Origin: Neobacillus sp. PS3-34
GTDB taxonomy: Bacteria; Bacillota; Bacilli; Bacillales; Cytobacillaceae
NCBI RefSeq assembly: GCF_030915465.1
Contig: NZ_CP133267.1
Location: 3,523,001 to 3,587,000 of the forward strand
Reading direction: 5' to 3'
DNA: 64,000 bases
Numbering within the stretch: position 1 is the stretch's first letter; every line of letters starts with the position of its first letter. Positions 49,401-59,722 of this stretch are shown here, one piece after another. The notes under the pieces were generated by a model. That model was not told where the DNA came from, searched no databases, and saw only the letters and a program-made list of their open reading frames with translations. A program made the position numbers and the translations under genes.

Positions 49401-51168
49401 AATTATCTTTAAAGAATCGTGCAAGCCCATTGTAAATTCCGGTTGAAGCCGTTTCCTGAAATTGCCCGGAGTTTACCAGCATCTCGTCCTCTGGATTGCT
49501 TAAATACCCCAATTCCAGTAAAACTGCTCTCTGTTTATTTTCCCTTAATACATGATAGTCACCAAAACGTACGCCTCTATTTTTAAGGCCTGTTTGCTGT
49601 GACAATGTAGAGTAAAGATCTTCAGCGAGCGGTTTTTGATAATCATGGTAGTAATAACCGGTCGAACCGCGTACGCTTCTATTCGTATTGCTGTCATAGT
49701 GGATGCTTACAAATGCATCGGCAGCATGATAATGTGAGGTACTGACACGGGAACGCAAGGAAATATATGTATCGTTGTTGCGGGTAAGGATCACATTTGC
49801 ACCGGCTGCTTTTAATTTATTAAATAATAGCATGACTGTCCGGATTGTTAAATCTTTTTCAAGTGTTCCTTTTGTCCCGATCGTCCCACTGTCTTCTCCG
49901 CCATGACCGGGGTCAAGTACAATCGTTTTGTTTTTAAGATGTGCTTCTGCTCCAGGTTTTTCTATGCGAGGTGCAGAACCGCTGACAGATACAAGCCACC
50001 CAGCAATGAACCCGCTGGATCCATTGGTTAGTTTGATTTCATACCAATTGCTACGGATGCTTTTAATCTCATAAATTTGCCCTTTGTTTGCCCGTAAAAT
50101 GACATCGGATTGTAAATTCGGGCTTTTTCGAATATTGGTACCACTCTGAAGGACGGTTACTGCACTCCCTTTTACATCCTGTTCTTCAGGAGAAGGACTT
50201 TCCTGAACAGATTTATCAAGATACCACCCTGCAATCCAGCCATATTGGCCGGGTTTCAATTCGATTTTTGACCAATTATTCTCTTCTTCGACAATCCTGT
50301 AACGCTGGCCCTTTGTTACTGACCCGATGATTCTTGCATTTAAAGCAGAGCTTTCCCTGACATTTAAAGAAGTCGCTGTTACCGTCCCGATGACACTGCC
50401 GATTGGCTTTCCTGTGCTGCCAGATTCTTTTGGCTGTCCATCATCCTGGATCTCGATGAATTCAGATGTTACCCATGCTTTACTGTTTGAAAATGAAATT
50501 TCAACCCATTCTTTTTGCTGCGAATATATTTTTACTCTAGAGCCTTGTGATAATTTTCCTAGCAGCTTTCCAGAAGTGGAAGGAATGTTCCGGACATTTA
50601 ACAGGTCTGCCGTAATAATTCCTGTAGTTTCCTTTGCTTTTTCAGAGCCTTGGTCATTTTCTTTGCTGCTTTGCTGAAGGTCGATGTACTCCCTTGAAAC
50701 CCAGCCTTCACCAAATGTGCCTGAAATTCTAAGCCAATTCTCATTGGATTCCAATACATTGACTTTCTGACCTTTTTTCAAGGAACTGACGATTCGAAAG
50801 CTCGTCCCAGGTCCCTTTCTCACTCTGAGCCCATCAGAATTTGCGGTGCCGCTTGTGGCAGAAACTAAATTCGATTTTTGGGGTTCGGCAGGTTTTTTCT
50901 TTTCGGCAAACCAATTGGCTACCCATCCCTTTTGCCCATTTTTGAGATCAATTTTAAACCATTGTCCTTCTTCTGATAAAATGGGATAATTATCTCCGTT
51001 TTTCACTTGCTTTACAACTGGGAAACTAAGGCCGGGTCCTTGACGGACATTCAATTGATCAGCAGTTATTGTTACATAGCCGCTTGATGCCAGGATTTTT
51101 GGCTGAGGAGCAAAAGCGCCAAAAAACAAAGCTGCGGATGCTATTAAAATAGCTACTTTTCTCTGCAT
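49399..51168 (-). CDS. yrvJ: N-acetylmuramoyl-L-alanine amidase with five SH3b domains (YrvJ)
   Basis: A secreted cell-wall hydrolase of 589 residues. The signal peptide (AILIASAALFFGAFAPQPKILA) is followed by five bacterial SH3 repeats (cores ITADQLNVRQGPG, SDGLRVRKGPG, ADLLNVRNIPS, ATSLNVRESSA, QSGTNIRKSPN) that bind the wall. A C-terminal Amidase_3 domain has zinc ligands in DPGHGGEDSG, SIHYDS and the catalytic Glu in LLELGYLSN. The start at 51168 (ATGCAGAG) has AAGGAGGGAG upstream; the frame extends 27 codons further without support. Confidence 0.93.
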   Translation of the reverse strand: MQRKVAILIASAALFFGAFAPQPKILASSGYVTITADQLNVRQGPGLSFPVVKQVKNGDNYPILSEEGQWFKIDLKNGQKGWVANWFAEKKKPAEPQKSNLVSATSGTANSDGLRVRKGPGTSFRIVSSLKKGQKVNVLESNENWLRISGTFGEGWVSREYIDLQQSSKENDQGSEKAKETTGIITADLLNVRNIPSTSGKLLGKLSQGSRVKIYSQQKEWVEISFSNSKAWVTSEFIEIQDDGQPKESGSTGKPIGSVIGTVTATSLNVRESSALNARIIGSVTKGQRYRIVEEENNWSKIELKPGQYGWIAGWYLDKSVQESPSPEEQDVKGSAVTVLQSGTNIRKSPNLQSDVILRANKGQIYEIKSIRSNWYEIKLTNGSSGFIAGWLVSVSGSAPRIEKPGAEAHLKNKTIVLDPGHGGEDSGTIGTKGTLEKDLTIRTVMLLFNKLKAAGANVILTRNNDTYISLRSRVSTSHYHAADAFVSIHYDSNTNRSVRGSTGYYYHDYQKPLAEDLYSTLSQQTGLKNRGVRFGDYHVLRENKQRAVLLELGYLSNPEDEMLVNSGQFQETASTGIYNGLARFFKDN

Positions 51169-51355
51169 GTGCTCCCTCCTTTTATCGCTTCCTATCATTT
51201 TAGCTGAAAATTTGCTCAAAATCATTCCTTTTCTGCTAAAATTGGCCAATTAGTAATAAGGTAGGACATGAATCCGCTAATTTTTCTTTTAATTGAAATT
51301 TTTTTCCCTGAGCTGGAAAGAATAAAAGGAAAGACAACGGATGGCAGGTGAGAAC

Positions 51356-51532
51356 ATGAGGGCAAGTGAAAAGGGTATGCATTCACAATCAAGCGGCAGC
51401 CGTATCTTCGGTGTTGATTTCCATGATTTTATCCAGAAGGAGCAAAATGCAGGAACATTTGAACTGGCATCAGAATTTGGGCTGACTATTCGGGACGTCC
51501 GCAAGTTAAAAAAACATTTGGAACGATCATAA
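51356..51532 (+). CDS. yrzK: Small HTH-like protein YrzK
   Basis: A 58-residue protein whose C-terminus (GTFELASEFGLTIRDVRKLKKHLERS) resembles the helix-turn-helix of sigma factor region 4. B. subtilis carries yrzK at this position between yrvJ and hisS. ATG 51356 is chosen for GCAGGTGAG upstream; ATG 51341 is in frame but lacks an SD. Its function is unknown; it may bind DNA or RNA polymerase. Confidence 0.75.
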   Translation: MRASEKGMHSQSSGSRIFGVDFHDFIQKEQNAGTFELASEFGLTIRDVRKLKKHLERS

Positions 51533-51543
51533 TTTTTTCACTC

Positions 51544-51572
51544 TTGACAATTGGTTGGCCGCTCCGTATCAT
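51544..51572 (+). promoter_or_regulatory. Sigma-A promoter of hisS-aspS
   Basis: Consensus TTGACA (51544-51549), a 17-base spacer and TATCAT (51567-51572), directly before the T-box leader. Confidence 0.78.
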
Positions 51573-51594
51573 TATATAAATAAAATAACCTATA

Positions 51595-51860
51595 AAAACA
51601 ACCAATGATGGAGCACAGTAGTTAAGCCCCACATGTACAGAGAGGAAATGCCTTGGCTGAAAGCATTTCTGCATGCTGACTTAATGAATGAACACTCCGT
51701 AGGCTTCTGTCTGAACCAGGAAACTTTACTAGGATGGGAACGTAAACAGGCGTTAACTGTTTCGAGCGGGAGGCGCTTTTTGCCTTCAACTAGGGTGGCA
51801 CCACGGGAAAATAAAACTCTCGTCCCTTGTATTATACAAGGGATGGGGGTTTTTTTATTT
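51595..51860 (+). ncRNA. T-box leader of the hisS-aspS operon
   Basis: A T-box riboswitch with the conserved antiterminator element AGGGTGGCACCACGGG at 51790-51805. Stem I lies upstream, and an intrinsic terminator follows (TCGTCCCTTGTA ... TACAAGGGATGGGGG, then seven T's, 51817-51858). Uncharged tRNA binding stabilises the antiterminator and permits transcription. A CAC (His) codon within GAACACTCC at 51693-51695 is a candidate specifier, consistent with hisS as the first gene. Stem I was not modelled base by base. Confidence 0.9.
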
Positions 51861-51949
51861 TTTTAAGGTAGTTTGCGTAAAATCAAGGCACTTTAGCAAT
51901 TGGCTGTAACAGTACATATATTTTTCATGTTAGAGGAGGAACTCCTAAA

Positions 51950-53217
51950 ATGGCGATTAGTATACCAAGAGGAACACAGGACATTCTGCCGGGTGAAGTA
52001 GAAAAATGGCAGGCGATTGAAAACAAAGCACGTGAGTTATGTGAAAAATATCAATATCGTGAAATTCGGACCCCCATTTTTGAACACACAGAATTGTTCT
52101 TGAGAGGTGTGGGTGACACAACAGATATAGTCCAAAAGGAAATGTATACCTTTGAAGACAAAGGCAAGAGGAGCTTAACCCTAAGGCTGAGGGGACTGCC
52201 TCGACAGTCAGGGCTTTTGTAGAGAAAAAAATGTTCGGGTTTGCGAACCAGCCAGTTAAGCTTTACTACATGGGACCAATGTTTAGATATGAGCGGCCAC
52301 AGGCAGGGCGTTTCCGCCAATTTGTTCAATTTGGCATTGAGGCTCTCGGCAGCAATGATCCGGCAATCGATGCAGAAGTAATCTCACTTGCAATGAACCT
52401 GTATAAAGAAATGGGTTTGAAAAAGCTCAAGCTAATTATCAATAGCCTGGGAGATAAAGAAAGCCGGAATGCTCACAGGGATGCTTTGATCAATCACTTT
52501 AAACCAAGCATTGGAGAGTTTTGTCATGATTGCCAAAACCGCCTGGAGAAGAACCCGTTAAGAATTCTTGACTGCAAACAGGATCGTGACCATCCTTTAA
52601 TGCAATCGGCACCTTCAATACTCGAATTCCTTAATGAGTATTCAAAGAATTATTTTGAGAAATTGCAGCAGTATTTGACGCTATTAGAGATTCCTTTTAC
52701 TGTTGATGCGAATCTCGTGCGCGGACTGGATTACTACAATCACACCGCATTTGAAATTATGAGTGATGCAGAGGGCTTTGGTGCAATTACCACCCTTTGC
52801 GGCGGAGGCCGTTATAATGGGTTGGCAGAAGATCTTGGAGGTCCTGAAACCCCGGGAATTGGTTTTGCTTTAAGTATTGAACGCTTTATAGCAGCACTTA
52901 ATGCAGAAGGTGTTGAACTTAATTCTGATGAAGGAATAGACTGCTATTTGGCTGCACTCGGCGAGGAAGCCAAGGATTATACCGTAGGGCTTCTTCAGCA
53001 GCTGAGAATGGCTGGTTTTTCCGCTGAAAGAGATTATCTGGACAGGAAAATTAAAGCACAATTCAAGGCGGCTGACCGTTTTAAAGCAAAATTCGTTGCT
53101 GTTCTTGGAGACGACGAGCTTAAAAAGAAAGTGATTACAATAAAAAATATGGCTACTGGGGAACAAGTGGAAGCCGGGCTTGACTCATTTATTAATACAT
53201 TCCAGGAAATGCAATAA
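51950..53217 (+). CDS. hisS: Histidyl-tRNA synthetase (one frameshift)
   Basis: A class II aminoacyl-tRNA synthetase of about 422 residues. It starts [14 protein letters not shown]; motif 2 reads [15 protein letters not shown]; the His-A/His-B regions are [14 protein letters not shown] and [14 protein letters not shown]; the anticodon-binding domain is at the C-terminus. A C is missing near 52186 (AGGCTGAGG for AGGCCTGAGG), where [13 protein letters not shown] is expected. The gene is essential, so the frameshift must be an error. SD GAGGAGGAAC. Confidence 0.97.
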
Positions 53218-53232
53218 CAGAGGGGGATTATG

Positions 53233-55008
53233 ATGTTTGGCAGAACCTATTTTTGTGGAGAAGTAACAGAAAAAGCAATCGGTGAAAAAGTAACCTTAAA
53301 GGGATGGGTACAAAAGCGACGCGATCTTGGAGGATTAATCTTTATTGACTTACGCGACAGAACAGGTGTTGTACAAGTTGTATTTAATCCTGATACATCA
53401 CAGGAAGCGCTGGAAACAGCTGAAAAAATCCGCAATGAATACGTCCTTGATATCGAAGGCACCGTCATCGCCCGTGAAGGTTCAACTATAAATGAGAATT
53501 TAAAAACGGGAAAAATAGAAGTTTCAGCTGAGAAAGTCAGCATCATAAATGAAGCCAAAACTCCTCCTTTCATTATATCTGATAAAGCAGATGTGTCAGA
53601 GGATGTACGATTAAAATACCGCTACTTGGATTTCCGCCGTCCGGTCATTTTTGAAACGTTGAAAATGCGCCATCAGGCGACAAAGGCAATCAGAGATTTT
53701 CTTGATACGGAAGGATTTTTGGATATTGAGACACCTATTCTGACAAAAAGCACACCTGAAGGCGCAAGGGATTACCTGGTGCCAAGCCGTGTACATCCAG
53801 GAGAATTTTACGCATTGCCGCAATCCCCACAGTTGTTTAAGCAGCTACTCATGGTCGGTGGAATTGAGCGGTACTATCAAATCGCCCGCTGCTTCAGGGA
53901 TGAGGATTTACGTGCCGACCGCCAGCCGGAGTTTACGCAAATCGATATTGAAACCAGCTTTATGAGCCAGGAAGACATCATGATCCTAATGGAAAAAATG
54001 ATGGAAAAGGTTATGAAGGAAGTAAAAGGGCTCGAGATTGATTCTAAATTCCCGCGAATGTCTTATGATGAAGCAATGGGCCGATACGGATCAGATAAGC
54101 CTGATACTCGTTTTGGAATGGAGCTTATCGATCTTTCCGAAATCGTGAAGGAATCTGGTTTCAAAGTTTTCTCTGCAGCCGTAGCAAACGGGGGCCAGGT
54201 AAAGGCGATCATTGTAAAAGCTGCAGCTGAGAAGTATTCACGTAAGGATATTGATGCATTAACTGAATTTGTGGGACGTTATGGAGCGAAAGGTCTTGCA
54301 TGGCTGAAGGTAGAAGCCGATGGCCTGAAGGGTCCTATCGCTAAATTCTTCCAGGAAGAGGAAGCACACTCCCTCCTAGCTGCACTTGAGGCTGAAGCAG
54401 GTGATTTGCTCCTTTTCGTGGCAGACAAGAAGAGTGTGGTTGCAGACGCGCTAGGAGCATTAAGGGTGAAACTGGGCAAAGAGCTTGATTTGATTGATCA
54501 AAGCCTGTTCAACTTCCTATGGGTAACTGACTGGCCATTGCTTGAATACGCCGAAGAAGAAGGGCGCTATTATGCAGCCCATCACCCCTTCACCATGCCG
54601 TTTAGAGAGGATTTAAATCTTCTTGACAGTGACCCAGGCAAGGTAAGGGCACAGGCATACGATTTGGTTCTTAATGGTTATGAGCTTGGCGGAGGTTCTT
54701 TAAGGATTTTTGAGCGCCATATCCAGGAAAAAATGTTTAGTATACTTGGTTTCTCTCCGGAAGAAGCACGGGCTCAATTTGGATTCCTTCTGGAAGCATT
54801 TGAATATGGAACGCCTCCGCACGGCGGAATCGCATTGGGACTTGACCGATTGGTAATGCTCTTGGCTGGAAGTTCGAACCTAAGAGATACAATCGCTTTC
54901 CCTAAAACAGCAAGTGCAAGCTGCCTGTTGACTAATGCCCCTGGTGAAGTATCCGAAGCACAATTGACTGACTTGCACCTGTCATTAAATGTCATAAAAA
55001 GTCAATAA
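53233..55008 (+). CDS. aspS: Aspartyl-tRNA synthetase
   Basis: A class IIb synthetase of 591 residues. The N-terminal OB-fold anticodon-binding domain includes [20 protein letters not shown]. Motif 2 is [20 protein letters not shown], the bacterial insertion domain covers about residues 290-420, and motif 3 is [15 protein letters not shown]. The sequence is uninterrupted. It is co-transcribed with hisS under the T-box. ATG 53233 is preferred to 53230 on SD spacing. Confidence 0.97.
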   Translation: MFGRTYFCGEVTEKAIGEKVTLKGWVQKRRDLGGLIFIDLRDRTGVVQVVFNPDTSQEALETAEKIRNEYVLDIEGTVIAREGSTINENLKTGKIEVSAEKVSIINEAKTPPFIISDKADVSEDVRLKYRYLDFRRPVIFETLKMRHQATKAIRDFLDTEGFLDIETPILTKSTPEGARDYLVPSRVHPGEFYALPQSPQLFKQLLMVGGIERYYQIARCFRDEDLRADRQPEFTQIDIETSFMSQEDIMILMEKMMEKVMKEVKGLEIDSKFPRMSYDEAMGRYGSDKPDTRFGMELIDLSEIVKESGFKVFSAAVANGGQVKAIIVKAAAEKYSRKDIDALTEFVGRYGAKGLAWLKVEADGLKGPIAKFFQEEEAHSLLAALEAEAGDLLLFVADKKSVVADALGALRVKLGKELDLIDQSLFNFLWVTDWPLLEYAEEEGRYYAAHHPFTMPFREDLNLLDSDPGKVRAQAYDLVLNGYELGGGSLRIFERHIQEKMFSILGFSPEEARAQFGFLLEAFEYGTPPHGGIALGLDRLVMLLAGSSNLRDTIAFPKTASASCLLTNAPGEVSEAQLTDLHLSLNVIKSQ

Positions 55009-55026
55009 TTCCCTGCGGTGGATGAC

Positions 55027-55055
55027 TTGTAAGAATATTCGCTTTATGATAAGAT
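55027..55055 (+). promoter_or_regulatory. Sigma-A promoter of 6S RNA
   Basis: TTGTAA (55027-55032), a 17-base spacer and TAAGAT (55050-55055), placing +1 near 55062-55067, at the start of the 6S RNA. Confidence 0.65.
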
Positions 55056-55065
55056 GAAACCAATT

Positions 55066-55258
55066 ACAAAGAGTCCTGAAGTGTTCGTTCTTTTACCTGA
55101 AATTTTGACCAACATTATTTCTTCGGGAGTCCAGGTTTTCCAGCTGCATAAATGCCTCTATCACGAGGACTTATAAAGTCTGGGAACAGGACACCCACCT
55201 GCTGGGTGCAGGATCAAAACGAAGGAAGCTTGGGACGGCACCATTGGGGCTCTTTCCT
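55066..55258 (+). ncRNA. bsrA: 6S RNA (6S-1, BsrA)
   Basis: A small RNA of about 193 bases that mimics an open promoter and sequesters sigma-A RNA polymerase. B. subtilis bsrA lies between aspS and tcdA, the position seen here. The 5' sequence AGTCCTGAAGTGTT and the internal block CGGGAGTCCAGGTTTTCCAG resemble B. subtilis 6S-1. The closing stem AAAGAG...C / GGGGCTCTTT pairs the two ends. It occupies most of the 417-base gap 55009-55425. Confidence 0.85.
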
Positions 55259-55271
55259 TATTTCAAAAACT

Positions 55272-55301
55272 TAACCTCCGGATTTCCGGAGGTTTTTATT
55301 T
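55272..55301 (+). terminator. Intrinsic terminator after 6S RNA
   Basis: AACCTCCGG pairs with CCGGAGGTT around ATTT, followed by T5-A-T4. Confidence 0.9.
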
Positions 55302-55425
55302 TAACTTTAATGATATTAATCCTATCGATGTACTTGTTTTTATAAGTAGGTATGATATATTTTTAACGGGTAAAAGTAAATAAAAAACAAATAAGAGCTG
55401 AAATATAAAAAATGGAGTGAATAAG

Positions 55426-56191
55426 ATGCTGCATCAATTTTCTCGTAATGAACTTGCGATAGGGAAGGAGAGGCCTTGAAATATTAAAAAACAGTTCGGT
55501 TGCTGTATTGGGAATCGGCGGTGTAGGCTCCTTTGCTGCAGAAGCACTGGCAAGGTCAGGTGTAGGCCGCTTGATTCTTGTGGATAAGGATAATGTTGAT
55601 ATTACAAACGTAAACCGGCAGTCCATTGCCCTATTATCTACAATAGGCAAACCAAAAGCTGACCTGATGAAGGAAAGAATTATGGACATTAATCCTGAAT
55701 GTGAAGTCATCGCTTTAAAAATGTTTTATACAGAGGAAACGTATGAGGAGTTTTTCAGCTATGGCCTCGATTATGTCATTGATGCTTCTGATACGATATC
55801 TTATAAAATTCATTTAATAAAGGAATGTCTGCAGCGCAATATACCGATAATCTCAAGCATGGGTGCAGCAAACAAAATGGATCCTACAAAATTTCAGGTT
55901 GCTGATATCTTTAAAACACATACAGATCCGATTGCAAAGGTTATCAGGACCCGACTTCGAAAGGAAGGAATCCGCAAGGGTATACCAGTCGTATTTTCGG
56001 ATGAAAGCCCGATTGTCATCCGCGAAGAGATTCGTAAAGAAGTTGGGAATGACAATGCAGAAATTCGTAAAGCGAAAATGCCTCCTTCATCAAATGCATT
56101 TGTACCATCAGTTGCTGGCTTAATTATGGCGAGCTATACTGTGAGGGACTTATTAAAATCGATAAAAATAATGCGAGTATCGGATAAATAA
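55426..56191 (+). CDS. tcdA: tRNA threonylcarbamoyladenosine dehydratase TcdA (one frameshift)
   Basis: An E1-like enzyme of about 254 residues cyclising t6A37 to ct6A in tRNA. ATP-binding motif is VAVLGIGGVGSFAAEALARSG. Further E1 motifs are LILVDKDNVDITNVNRQ and DASDTISYK. It starts MLHQFSRNELAIGKEG; a base is inserted near 55470 (GGAGAGGCC for GGAAGGCC or GGAGGGCC). SD GGAGTG precedes ATG 55426. Confidence 0.93.
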
Positions 56192-56197
56192 TACAGT

Positions 56198-56236
56198 GAC
56201 TCCCCGTTATTAAAGGCGGGGAGTTTATTTTTTTAG
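56198..56236 (+). terminator. Intrinsic terminator after tcdA
   Basis: ACTCCCCG pairs with CGGGGAGT around a 10-base loop and is followed by TTATTTTTTT. Confidence 0.82.
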
Positions 56237-56308
56237 ATTTAATAAAGCATTTAAGGTAAACTATAAAAGGAATGTTTTGGAAGTTATATAAATGAGAGGA
56301 GAAACAGT

Positions 56309-57235
56309 TTGGAAACGATTGTTGAATTAAAGAATGTAACTAAGACGATTAAAAAAAGAAAGATTATAGACGATATTAGCTTCAAGGTGGAAAAGGGAGA
56401 AGTGTTTGGTTTTCTGGGACCCAATGGAGCGGGGAAAACAACTACGATCCGAATGATTGTCGGGTTAATGGGGATTACTTCAGGGGACATCACGATTGGT
56501 GGAGCAAGCATTAAAACCCAGTTTGAAGAAGCTGTCAGCCATGTCGGTGCGATTGTCGAAAATCCTGAGATGTATAAATTTATGAGTGGATATGAAAATC
56601 TTGTCCATTATGCGAGAATGTCAAAAGGCATAACAAAAGAAAAAATAGATGAAACGGTTGAATTGGTAGGCTTAACGGACAGAATCCATGACAAAGTAAA
56701 AACTTACTCGCTAGGCATGAGGCAAAGACTTGGGCTTGCTCAATGTCTCTTGCATGACCCGAAGGTTTTAATTCTTGATGAGCCAACTAATGGGCTGGAC
56801 CCGGCTGGCATTCGGGAAATTCGTGATTATTTACGCCTTTTGGCGAGAGAAAAAAACATGGCAGTCATCGTATCAAGCCATTTATTATCTGAAATGGAAA
56901 TGATGTGTGACAGGATTGGAATTATTCAAAACGGCCGTCTGATCGATGTTCAGCTCGTCCATGAATTTGTTCAAGGAACGGAAACCGTTTTTGAAATAGA
57001 GGTAACCCCGGCTGACGAGGCAATCGCCATGCTTGAAGGGGCATTTTCCGGTACTGCGTTTAAACGGTCCAGAAATGGTATTACTGCTGAATTAAATAAG
57101 GAGGACATACCAGCGATTATAAAAATGCTGGTGGAGTGTGGACTTCAGATTTATGGAGTAAAGGAAGTGCCTAAAACGCTGGAGGACAGGTTCCTTGAAG
57201 TTACAGGTGAAAAGGAGGCTCCAGTCCATGTTTAA
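56309..57235 (+). CDS. ABC transporter ATP-binding protein
   Basis: An ABC ATPase of 308 residues of the DrrA/CcmA-like export family. Walker A is FLGPNGAGKTTTI, the Q-loop region is AIVENPEMY, the signature is YSLGMRQRLGLAQ, Walker B is VLILDEPTNGLDP, and the His-switch is VSSHLL. A C-terminal extension of about 80 residues resembles bacitracin-type transporters. The TTG start follows GAGAGGAGAAAC. It overlaps the permease gene. The substrate cannot be told. Confidence 0.92.
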   Translation: METIVELKNVTKTIKKRKIIDDISFKVEKGEVFGFLGPNGAGKTTTIRMIVGLMGITSGDITIGGASIKTQFEEAVSHVGAIVENPEMYKFMSGYENLVHYARMSKGITKEKIDETVELVGLTDRIHDKVKTYSLGMRQRLGLAQCLLHDPKVLILDEPTNGLDPAGIREIRDYLRLLAREKNMAVIVSSHLLSEMEMMCDRIGIIQNGRLIDVQLVHEFVQGTETVFEIEVTPADEAIAMLEGAFSGTAFKRSRNGITAELNKEDIPAIIKMLVECGLQIYGVKEVPKTLEDRFLEVTGEKEAPVHV

Positions 57236-58178
57236 TCTAGTAAAAAATGAACTGATGAAAATTTTTAAAAGACCGGGTACATACGTGATGATCGGAATTC
57301 TCGTAATCATCGCTTCAATTGCTGCAGGGTTCATCAAGTACCAGGAGAGCGGAAATGAAAAAGCAGGCAATCCGCAATGGGAGCATTCATTAAAGCAGGA
57401 AACAGAGTCTTCCAAAAAACAGCTCGAAAATAGTAATTCCAGGCTTGAAAAAGACTATTTAAAAAGACAAATTACAATTAATGAATATCGTATGGAGCAT
57501 CATATTTCACCAGAACAAAAATATTCATTATGGGGATTTGTGACTGATGCATCACAATTGATTCAATTAGCAGGGTTATTTACGATTATTGTGTCCGCAG
57601 GTATTGTCGCCAGTGAATTTAGCTGGGGAACGATCAAGCTGTTGCTGATTAGGCCGATTAAACGAACCAAAATTCTTTTAGCGAAATATATTGCGGTCCT
57701 TTTATTTGCACTTTTCCTTCTGGCAGTTTTGTTTGCCTATTCAACTGCCATCGGTGCGGTATTATTTGATATACCGGATAAGGCATCGCCATATCTGAAT
57801 TACTATAATGGCAAGGTTACAGAACAAAACATGATTCTTCATCTTATGATTTATTATGGCCTGAATTCAGTAAGCATGATCATGCTGGCAACGATGGCTT
57901 TCATGATTTCTTCCGTATTCCGGAACAGCTCACTTGCCATTGGGTTATCCATCTTTTTGATGTTTACGGGCGGACAAATTACGAATCTATTATCCTTAAA
58001 ATTTTCATGGGCAAAATATGTTTTGTTTGCGAATACCGATTTAATGCAGTACTTTGAAGGAACCCCAATGGTGGAGGGTATGACACTTCCGTTTTCAGTT
58101 ATGGTTTTAGCCATCTATTTTCTAATTTTTCAGCTGCTCGCTTTTTATGTATTCCAAAAAAGAGATGTCGCTGCATAA
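57228..58178 (+). CDS. ABC-2 type permease
   Basis: A 316-residue membrane protein with six hydrophobic helices and a large extracytoplasmic loop after helix 1 rich in coiled-coil heptads (EQKYSLWGF follows). The ABC2_membrane family pattern WGTIKLLLIRPIKRTKILLAK is visible. It is translationally coupled to the ATPase. ATG 57228 has AAAAGGAGG upstream. Together they probably export a lipid, peptide or drug. Confidence 0.9.
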   Translation: MFNLVKNELMKIFKRPGTYVMIGILVIIASIAAGFIKYQESGNEKAGNPQWEHSLKQETESSKKQLENSNSRLEKDYLKRQITINEYRMEHHISPEQKYSLWGFVTDASQLIQLAGLFTIIVSAGIVASEFSWGTIKLLLIRPIKRTKILLAKYIAVLLFALFLLAVLFAYSTAIGAVLFDIPDKASPYLNYYNGKVTEQNMILHLMIYYGLNSVSMIMLATMAFMISSVFRNSSLAIGLSIFLMFTGGQITNLLSLKFSWAKYVLFANTDLMQYFEGTPMVEGMTLPFSVMVLAIYFLIFQLLAFYVFQKRDVAA

Positions 58179-58189
58179 TAATTTCAATA

Positions 58190-58221
58190 GAAAAAGGCTG
58201 GCCACTGCGGCCAGCCTTTTA
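58190..58221 (+). terminator. Bidirectional terminator between the ABC permease and rarA
   Basis: AAAAGGCTGGCC pairs perfectly with GGCCAGCCTTTT around ACTGC. The genes on both sides converge on it. It contains two intact GGCC sites. Confidence 0.9.
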
Positions 58222-59490
58222 CTTGTTTTTTGAAAGCTTCTCATAAACAGCAGAAAGTGCCTGTTCAAACTTTCCTGTCATTTTCGGAATGTAATATTGG
58301 CGATTCTTTAATTTGTTAGGCAGGTATTGCTGTTTCACCCAGCCGGAATCGTAATTATGTGGGTACAGATAATCTGTGCCTCTGCCAAGTTCTTTTGCTC
58401 CTTTATAATGGGCATCTTTGAGATGATCAGGAACCTCTCCAATATTCCCCTTATGGATATCGGACATTGCGGCATCAATCGCTGATATGGCTGAATTTGA
58501 TTTGGGAGAAAGGCAAAGCTCGATTACGGCATTAGCCAAAGGAATCCGTGCCTCAGGAAAACCGATCCGTTCGGCTGTTTCGATAGCTGCGAGTGTCCGT
58601 GCTCCCGCCTGCGGATTGGCAAGTCCGATATCTTCATAAGATATTACAAGGAGCCTTCTACTGATGCTGGGCAGATCACCTGCTTCGATTAGCCTTCCCA
58701 TATAATGCAGTGCTGCATTTACATCGCTGCCTCGAATTGACTTCTGAAAAGCGGAAAGGACATCGTAATGCGCGTCCCCATCCTTGTCATGTGTGAAGCT
58801 TTTTTTCTGCAGGCATTCCTCCGCGGTATGTAAATCGATATGAATGATCCCGTCTCCGTCTTCATCAGTTGAGAGAACAGCCAGTTCAAGTGCATTCAGT
58901 GAGCTGCGCACATCCCCATTCGATGCTGCCGCGAAATGCTCTAAGGCTTCATCGGATATTTGAAGCTTTAGCTTTCCAAAGCCACGTTCTTCATCATTAA
59001 CTGCCCTGAGTAAAGCTGTTTTTACTTCATCAGGAGTCAAAGGCTTGAGTTCGAAAATCTGGCATCGGCTCCGAATCGCCGGATTTATAGCGTGATACGG
59101 ATTGCTGGTTGTAGCTCCAATTAACACGATCATTCCATTTTCCAAAAAAGGGAGTAAAAAATCCTGTTTGCCTTTATCAAGCCGGTGCACTTCATCCAAC
59201 AGCAGAATTACTTTACCAGACATTTTTGCTTCTGCAGCAACAACTTCCATATCTTTTTTATTGCTTGTAACTGCATTCAAGGTCCGGAACGCGTATTTGG
59301 TGCTCCCCGCAATTGCGCTGGCAATGGAAGTTTTGCCAATGCCGGGCGGCCCATATAGAATCATCGATGTAAGCTGTTTTGCCTTTACCATCCTGGCAAT
59401 TATTTTATCGTCAGCCACGAGATGCTGCTGTCCGACTATTTCTTCAATAGTCCGGGGTCGCATACGAAAGGCTAAAGGTTTTTGCTGCAT
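58219..59490 (-). CDS. rarA: Replication-associated recombination ATPase RarA
   Basis: An AAA+ clamp-loader-like ATPase of 423 residues (MgsA/WRNIP1 family) acting at stalled forks. Walker A is YGPPGIGKTSIA, Walker B is LLLDEVHRL, sensor 1 is IGATTSNP, and the arginine finger region is IRSRCQ; tetramerisation helices are at the C-terminus. The start ATG 59490 (MQQKPLAFRMRP) has GGAGAG 8 bases upstream; the frame is open ten codons further. Also called YrvN. Confidence 0.95.
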   Translation of the reverse strand: MQQKPLAFRMRPRTIEEIVGQQHLVADDKIIARMVKAKQLTSMILYGPPGIGKTSIASAIAGSTKYAFRTLNAVTSNKKDMEVVAAEAKMSGKVILLLDEVHRLDKGKQDFLLPFLENGMIVLIGATTSNPYHAINPAIRSRCQIFELKPLTPDEVKTALLRAVNDEERGFGKLKLQISDEALEHFAAASNGDVRSSLNALELAVLSTDEDGDGIIHIDLHTAEECLQKKSFTHDKDGDAHYDVLSAFQKSIRGSDVNAALHYMGRLIEAGDLPSISRRLLVISYEDIGLANPQAGARTLAAIETAERIGFPEARIPLANAVIELCLSPKSNSAISAIDAAMSDIHKGNIGEVPDHLKDAHYKGAKELGRGTDYLYPHNYDSGWVKQQYLPNKLKNRQYYIPKMTGKFEQALSAVYEKLSKNK

Positions 59491-59619
59491 ATGCAATCTC
59501 TCCATTTTTAACATGGTCACAGTAACACTTTAACCATAACATTTTATCCACTAAAAGGATATTAAGAGGAATTTACTTTCCTAAAGGAAATGATAGCTGC
59601 CGTAAAAGTTCTGGATGAA

Positions 59620-59648
59620 TTCATATGGACAAAGAAATATGCTATAAT
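59620..59648 (+). promoter_or_regulatory. Sigma-A promoter of the yczE-cymR-iscS-mnmA cluster
   Basis: TTCATA (59620-59625), a 17-base spacer and TATAAT (59643-59648), about 75 bases before the first gene. Confidence 0.6.
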
Positions 59649-59722
59649 TTCAAATGCCTATCAAATTACTATGGATTTTGATAAAATTTAATGGAATTAG
59701 GGTCATTTCATGAGAGAGCAGG

